NCBI RefSeq assembly: GCF_003590095.1
Contig: NC_039493.1
Location: 8,556,001 to 8,620,000 of the forward strand
Reading direction: 5' to 3'
Length of the DNA: 64,000 bases
Source of the DNA: Trichoplusia ni
Lineage: Eukaryota > Arthropoda > Insecta > Lepidoptera > Noctuidae
Positions 57,511 to 64,000 of this stretch are shown here, one piece after another (the first letter of the stretch is position 1; every line of letters begins with the position of its first letter). The notes under the pieces are model-generated. The model had not been told where the DNA came from and did not search any database. It saw nothing but the letters and a program-made list of their open reading frames with translations. The translations under genes and the position numbers were made by a program.

Positions 57511-59419
57511 GCAATTAAATTATTGGATTAGTGATAACAAAGTGGATTACTAGTCTCAGGGAGAAACTACTCAATGCAGATCTGACACGGCTTATAACTA
57601 GTTAATTTAACTAAATTAACGAATTACTGAATTACTGAATTACGAATTTCTACTTAATTTTACTGAAAATTATTTATTAAAATGCCTTAGCTTTACGTGC
57701 ATTATTATCCGAGACGGAGCAAGCTTGGGGCCTGCGACTGTGTTTTAAAGGAGTAATACTGCCTTAGTTGTAGTGAGTAGTGTACCTACGTTATGTAGTG
57801 CGTTATCACAGTTTTAAGAGTAGCACTAACTTCAGGAGGCAGTGGTGAATCTTCTGGTAATTCGTCTTTGTAGATACCAGAAACCTACTTTTTTACGAAT
57901 GTTATTAAAATTGCTCACACACATTTTAAGTACCTAACCAATAATTATAATCAAGGAAAATAGCAAACAGCTACATAAAAAGAAGGATGGCTGACATTGA
58001 CAATTGTCCATTGAATAACTGTCAACCAAATCCAAAATGGCGGTCGTCGTTTATTAATCATTCATTTTGCAATTCGAAATCGAAAATTGAGCGTAAAAGG
58101 ATTGCTAAATACAGTATTGACACGGATAAGAATCATTGAAAATTCACCTGCAGTTCGATAATATCTCCTCATTCCGGTAAAACGGTTGTTTCAAACCGGA
58201 ACAAAATAATACGTTATTTAAATACAAGTTGCAGCAAGGTCAGTGAGATAAGCGAAGTGATAAGATAACTTGAAAGTATTAAATTAGCAGTATTTGCTTG
58301 AGGTTCTGTTTTGTATTTTCTTTTGTGTTGGTTACTTTAATATTTTGAAATGTTATTTTTGCGCCTATGTTTTTAAAAGGAAATCTGAATAAGCTAACAT
58401 ATTTATGTAAGTATGTATGTGACGGATTTTAACAGAAAAGGAAGCAGACTTCGGTCAATTATTGAATAAGTATGGTCAACTTTTTAAGGCTTTTAGCGGA
58501 TCTATATTATTGTAATTGTGTGCAACTGTAATTTATCTTGGAAGAAGTTATTTTTATTTACAAAAGCGGTACCTATTTAATATATGAACAGGGTCTATCA
58601 GACAGTACAACCATCGTCTCATTATCGGCCCTTTTTACATAGTAACAGTAATTAAAATGAAGATCATTATTAACTAGTCAGAAAGGAAAAAGATCACGAC
58701 TGATGGAGATTGTAAGACAAGAGTCTAGTATACTCTGGTCTTTCAGTCATTTACATGTTTAATCTCCATATATTGTAACTCTAAGTTGGTGACGCGAAAT
58801 TAAAATCACCTTTAATACAAGTCGGCGACGTTTGATCTTTATGACGATGCAAATTTTATTGTTTTACATTATACCGCTTATTGCTTCATTAATTTTCAGG
58901 GAAATAGTTAAATGTCGAACTAGTAATGTGGTGTAAAGTTATTTAAATTGGCATCTTATTAGGAATGTTAAGAGGAAAGGTACTTTGAAATGTTATTGAT
59001 AAGTTCATCAATACTTTGGAATAAAATTTATATTTATCGTTGAATTGTACTTGTAACTGTGGACGATTGTACGTATCGTGAAATTAAATTTGAATTAATT
59101 TAACCTTTATCATAATAACTACGTATCCCAAAAATTATAATTGGAATACACCGATCATAAAGCATAGACCTCTAAGAAGCCTCACTAACAAAAACAAATT
59201 AGTCCTGATCTAATTTCGGCCTCCTCTAAAAGCGTTCATTCAACCTAAATCACAAAAGGTTTTATTATATAATTGGTGCGTTTTACAACAAAACTCAATG
59301 AGCGCGCACGACACAATGTTCCCAGAATTAACTACAATAAATTTGTAAACGATACCACAAAACTTCTGTGTGAAGAAAAAACGAAACTTTAAATCTTACC
59401 GAGTCTTTATTGACGTTCG

Positions 59420-59650
59420 TTTATGATTCATTGCTTGCTTTTAAATCAGTGTTGCGCAAACCCGTTAAAACAACAAGCAATGGTCAGTCGAACAGTAAAA
59501 GAATCGCTGTCCGCCGAGAATCATAAATGGTTTCACACACCTGTGCATCGGCCGGCAGTTTATGAGTTTATTGCATTACACCTCTCGGCTTAGGATAGAC
59601 CCCCGCTGGTAATTGCTCCATGAAAGCCTCATAAACGAACGGTTTATTAG
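59420..59650. promoter_or_regulatory. Cluster of TTTATGA (Caudal/Abd-B-like) motifs
   Basis: TTTATGA occurs on + at 59420-59426 and 59559-59565 and on - (TCATAAA) at 59521-59527 and 59629-59635. TTTATTG at 59567 and TTTATTAG at 59643 are related. TTTATGR is the known preference of Caudal and posterior Hox (Abd-B) proteins. The surrounding sequence is GC-richer than average. An enhancer is inferred from motif clustering only. Confidence 0.35.
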
Positions 59651-60620
59651 TCAAAAACATTGATCGTGTATTATTAGATACAAATAGTTAAATTACTTCG
59701 TGTCGCTCTATTATACCGCCACACGTAATTCTGTATCATCAGTATTAAATTAGTTGCGTCAACTTGATCCCAAGTAACCGCACCCACACATTGACTTTTT
59801 TGTCAATCGGCTTATGTTTACCTACCTGCTTACTCAAAAGGTTTTTTGCTCTTTTATTACCTTTACAAACCGAAAATCCTATTATTTGAATGAAAGCCAA
59901 AGCAAATAGAAGAAAAAGCGTTTTTCAATGTGGCCACACCGAGGCCGGTCTGACAATGGCAACAATACGGCCGCGGCTTGAGCCGGCGTAATCTGTTCGT
60001 CATTAATAAGGGCTCTTCACACGTTCAGTGTTAACATGACAAATGCAGCGGTGCTCACAAAGCCGCGCGGGCGCCCCGCTACGCGACCATTATCATTTAC
60101 ACCTTACCACACAGATCGGCGCATAGCAGCTTCACAATTAGTTATACTTGCAACACGTCTTGTGTACTTTGTTGACTGCCAGCTTTCGATATTATAGAAA
60201 TTCACGTAAACTTGGTATTAACTCTATACTTATATCGGAAATTTCAACCATTTTAATAGCACAACGTTCACTTTGATTAAATTTTAAATTAAAATGTACA
60301 TTTGTTTTGTATTCATTATAAGTTATCCTTTTTAAATTATTAACCTTTTTATAAAGCTATTACTTTCGTGAAGAGTTTTAATCTTAATTTCGATAAATAC
60401 TGTAGTTTTCATAATCAACTTTTAATCGCATAAGTGGTAGGACGTGTGTCCAGCGCACACACGCAAGTGTCCGCGCACTCTACGTAGAGACAACTCTAGT
60501 ATGTCGTGTAGAGCCCTCGCCTGCCTGTCCTGGGGCTAACTGCAATTATTGCGAGTAGAAAATTAAATTAACACACACGCACATCGAGTAACTTGGGGGA
60601 GGGTAAACGACCAAGTAAAC

Positions 60621-60687
60621 ATGACCTCCGTATATCGCCGAGTTGTCCCCGAAGCTGTGTCTTGCGCGTTCACTCCAGAGAAACAGG
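60621..60687 (+). other. Speculative short first coding exon
   Basis: AACATGACC gives an ATG in good context, opening 22 codons plus one base before a GTAGGT donor. Codon composition (ACC, TCC, CGC, GTC, CCC, TGC, GCG) differs from the AT-rich flanks, and the area just upstream is GC-rich. The translation matches nothing I recognise. It would splice in phase to the candidate exon at 63635, but no middle exon or promoter is proven. Confidence 0.2.
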
Positions 60688-62619
60688 GTAGGTCCAGCTA
60701 CGGTGGTTGACTGGTCAGCCATTTTGCTTCGTACACTAATTGCAGGCCCTTAGTAGTCATTTCATCGCTCAGTACGAGGGACGTCTTTGTGCTCATTATA
60801 GTTCACTGCGGTTTATATTTTTCGAATTAGCACTTCCATAGCTTCCGTTGTTTTCTGTGCTTCATTGTTGTACATAATTATTGGTTGGAATAGAACACAT
60901 ATGGGATGAATGCGAGTACTGGTCGGTTGGTAGTAGAACAGCCTTTATGTTTGTGTAAGTCTAAAGTAACAATTACATTTCAACGGCATATTATATTGAT
61001 AATTCAACAGAATGTTTGCCAGTGTGTCTCACTTGCATGGCTCTACCTTTTTGCAATTCTCCTTCTTAAACACATTGTGACTTCAATGTAACTTGACCCT
61101 TATAAAAAGCTAAACTGATGAGATACGATAAAAAATAAAGCTGTATACCTATAGCCGTACACATTACAAAACGTGTGTCAATTTGTTCTACTTCTTTCTT
61201 AATTCAATTAACAATGGCATATAGGAATTATTTCAAAAGCCAGATATTTTAACCGGCATGTCAACACATTACACACTCCGATATGTAATGAACAAAAAAA
61301 ACATAAAGTGTTGACTCAAATTGAGCGTAACAAGTTTTTAATTCGTCCGAGAGTCTCGATCATATTTTTAATCGAGACCATAGTTGATTGGAACCAATCA
61401 AATGATGTAATTTACAACCTGTGTTTATAGGTATCGGGTCCTGTGTCCGAGTGTTTTACGCTGACCTTGACCTCGCGTGGGTGCTGGGCCTGCCTCGATA
61501 CTTTAATCCTTCGTGACGAATCGCGGGTTAGACACGCTGTATACTGATTGGATACCTAATGAAAAGCACGTCCGAAGGAATGCCGTGAATACCCCAGCGG
61601 GATTCGGGGTTGGATTTTATTTTGGAATGTGTGGAATCAAAATGTTCCAGAAAATTTAATTGAAAAGAGAGCACGGTATTTATAATAATAGTCGCTGTAA
61701 GTTTTTCATGGAACTAAAAAATCCTAGCTTTGAGACGGCAAATGACACATAAATTTGAACGAAAGCAGTTTATTCCATGACATTTGCAACGGCCAAATTG
61801 ATTTGAATATTTTACAAATTCATCACTCCATGAATGGTCGTATGACCAAAACCGAAGTACGATATCTGATCTAACTTATACACCAATAAGATAATCTCCA
61901 TATTAATAAGACGATGACGTAAACAGCGCTAGAGTAATTCGCGCGTAATATCAAAAGTAAATAACAAGTCCGCAAGTCCTTAAGAAATAAATTGCAGTGA
62001 TACCGCATTCCGCATTCGTAAATACCTACAACACCCACTAATAACACACGCCCGTATATATCACATGCTTATTAGGCGCTGTCATTACCAAGTCCTACTT
62101 ACCTTATTACTCCAATTAGACTCATAGACATTCATCTATCATCAATTATCATGCTATTAACCTTGATAAACTCTGCAACTTTATAAATCAATGCTTAATA
62201 AATCTCTTAGAGGACAGACAGACATAAATACATTCCAATGCCTTCAGAATATTAATTTATGCGATATGAATCTACGGTGAATGTGCTCCCGGATGCTAAC
62301 AAAATAAAAATTACGTTCTCCGACACTTATAACACCTACGTCCGCTAGCTTCTATGTGGTTTTATTGCTTAGTTTATGTCGGATTAATCCAAAACAATCC
62401 AATATAAAATAACGATCTTCAGATAGTACCAGTCAAGGTCAGGCTAGTCTTTTCTCTTCATTAACAAACACTTTAACTGCGGTGAGTCAGTCGTGTTGGC
62501 AAACAAATAAACGATGTCCCCCCTCAATAAGAGTTGGGACTGTCCCCACGAAGTCCCGGTGGTTATCTCACAACGAAACAAACACCGTATATAAATATGA
62601 TAAAAAGCTGAAGGTTGTT

Positions 62620-62860
62620 GATTAACCCGATAATATCGCGAGATTGCGGGCGGCGAGATTGTTTTATACTTAATCAGCTGTTGCGGTGTCAGGAAAGCCA
62701 TAAAGCGGCGAATTGGCCGAGATGCGGGCGAAATGTGATAGAATTAATTCTCAAATTGCAGGTTCGCCGCTCTCAAAGCCGAGCCTGTTTTTTATTATTA
62801 TTTGAGCTCGGCCGTACTCTGTTATTTGGGCATCAATTTGAGGCGTATTGCACCTGCTAA
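62620..62860. promoter_or_regulatory. Candidate conserved noncoding element
   Basis: GC-richer island (GAGATTGCGGGCGGCGAG, GCCGAGATGCGGGCGAAATG, GGTTCGCCGCTCTC) of about 240 bp with AT-rich DNA on both sides. Open frames of 81-85 codons on both strands have no recognisable domain. Regulatory role is inferred from composition alone. Confidence 0.25.
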
Positions 62861-63634
62861 CCTCTTTAAATATTTATTATTGTGCGGACACAACATCGTC
62901 CACGAACTTGTGTGGGTAATTTGAAAACTATTTTCGTTCCGTGTTCGGTAATGTTGAAGAAAGTTTTACAAATATGTTGCTACAAATTGATTGTGAGGGA
63001 ATAAGGTGTATTTATTGTTGAAGTTTATGGAGAAGAAACATTAAGGCATTTACACAAAACGTAATAGGTAAAGTACTTTGGTAGCTATTAGAACTTTGCT
63101 CAAATCAACCCTCCCCTGTTTGTATGTTACACCAAAAAGTCTTATGTTATGTAGTTTGGCTATATCTATAAATATCAATTGGCATAATAATATCATTAGT
63201 GTGGGTTACATCGTGTCCGCCCATACGTTTTGTGTCGTTCTGCTCATTCCCTACATCCGGTCGCGTTTTGTACAAGTTTGGGGGAACGCCACGCGAATAA
63301 GGGGCAGGTCACATCAATGTTACCGTAATTGACGTTTTATTTTAAACACATCTGTCAATCATATTCGTTAAGTGATTATAGCCGCCTTAGATGTTATTTT
63401 CAAAATTGACACTAACCAAATTCGTACTTTGTTCTTGTTTACGTGTTTGCAAAGAGTCATAAAATACTTGGGCAGTAAATACGTACAAGTTGATGAAAGA
63501 CATAAAACTTAAGTATCAATTAACTTTATTTAAACTTGATGTTATTTTACATTTGATATGACTAACACGCGATATGTTAACATGCATGTAATGTGTATAA
63601 CAATACATTGGGTCTAACGAATCGTTGATTGCAG

Positions 63635-63858
63635 AGGACTGCGGTCGCGGGTGGCGCGCGCACGCGAACCAAACGATCGAATTTCGATTACCGACGATTG
63701 ACCAAAATCAACCGGAACCGAGCGCTGGATATCCACAGATAGTTCCGATCAAGCACGCGTTCTCGATTACCAACCAAATCGATTCGAGCGGCACACACCG
63801 AGATCCGTACACACACCATTACCAACACCCGTGCCGTGCACATTCCACTATTAAATAG
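63635..63858 (+). other. Speculative exon or 5' leader segment
   Basis: A TTGATTGCAG acceptor is followed by 224 bases of GC-rich sequence that abruptly differs from the AT-rich DNA on either side and is open until TAG at 63856. The translation is rich in His, Gln, Pro and Thr with no recognised domain. It may be a noncoding 5' exon of a gene to the right, a terminal coding exon or a regulatory island. Confidence 0.2.
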
Positions 63859-64000
63859 AACGTTTTTGTTTAAATCCGAGACGAATCGAAAATTTGAATA
63901 GGTACTGTTGTTATTCCTCGGCTCGTCTTATTTGGTTTTTATTGTGCTCTATCATGCGACGGGAGTGCTCGATGTGTTTATTGATTCACGGTGTGTCTTC

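Larger units (their letters stand above)
55752..64000. other. Noncoding DNA to the right edge
   Basis: AT-rich sequence with no gene that can be supported. It contains a possible dispersed repeat (57.26-57.51 kb), several GC-richer islands and two speculative exons, listed separately. The multi-kilobase length and the islands fit an intergenic or intronic regulatory domain of a gene lying outside the window, but this is inference. Confidence 0.45.

Noticed and set aside
1..64000. CRISPR arrays, operons or prokaryotic mobile elements
   Set aside because: No spaced direct repeats or bacterial gene organisation are present; the DNA is clearly insect nuclear sequence.

Overview
The window looks like nuclear DNA of a moth or butterfly (Lepidoptera). 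It is AT-rich with spliced insect-type genes, and it carries fragments of dispersed repeats typical of lepidopteran genomes: an RTE-like 3' tail at 55.5 kb, a related tail at 13.1 kb and a tRNA-SINE-like remnant at 4.4 kb. There is no sign of bacterial, viral or organellar sequence.

The left half (6.9-36.3 kb) holds two complete auxiliary alpha2-delta subunits of voltage-gated calcium channels, head to tail on the + strand and only 0.8 kb apart. I could assemble both from splice sites: gene A (6899-17630, 19 exons, 1232 aa) and gene B (18436-36343, 27 exons, 1267 aa). Each has a signal peptide, the VWA_N region, a VWA domain with a DxSGS metal site, Cache-like and alpha2-type regions, and a C-terminal CGxGS plus hydrophobic tail that suggests GPI anchoring. 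Four exons are identical in length and phase between the genes (82, 75, 158 and 102 nt), so this is an old tandem duplication. Gene B has more introns, an 18-nt microexon and a possible 57-nt cassette exon.

A nearly full-length non-LTR retrotransposon with an RNase H domain (I-like, 27779-33154) sits in the sense direction in an intron of gene B. It has an 8-11 bp target-site duplication and 22 A residues at its 3' end. ORF1 is open; ORF2 is open except for one frameshift.

A two-exon gene on the - strand (37295-38606) encodes a mitochondrial class-I peptide chain release factor (RF1/MTRF1L type). It converges on gene B, and a perfect 14-bp palindrome between them carries AATAAA on both strands.

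From 38.6 kb onward no gene can be supported. A 5.9-kb block (38601-44473) recurs at 45477-51411 across a gap of exactly 1000 N. The first copy becomes rich in small deletions towards the gap, so this is most likely an uncollapsed contig overlap rather than a biological duplication. The rest (51.4-64 kb) is noncoding DNA with several GC-richer islands that look like candidate regulatory elements. These include a cluster of TTTATGA (Caudal/Abd-B-type) motifs at 59.4-59.6 kb and two speculative exons at 60.6 and 63.6 kb.

All gene models were read by eye from sequence and splice signals; no alignment or database search was possible.
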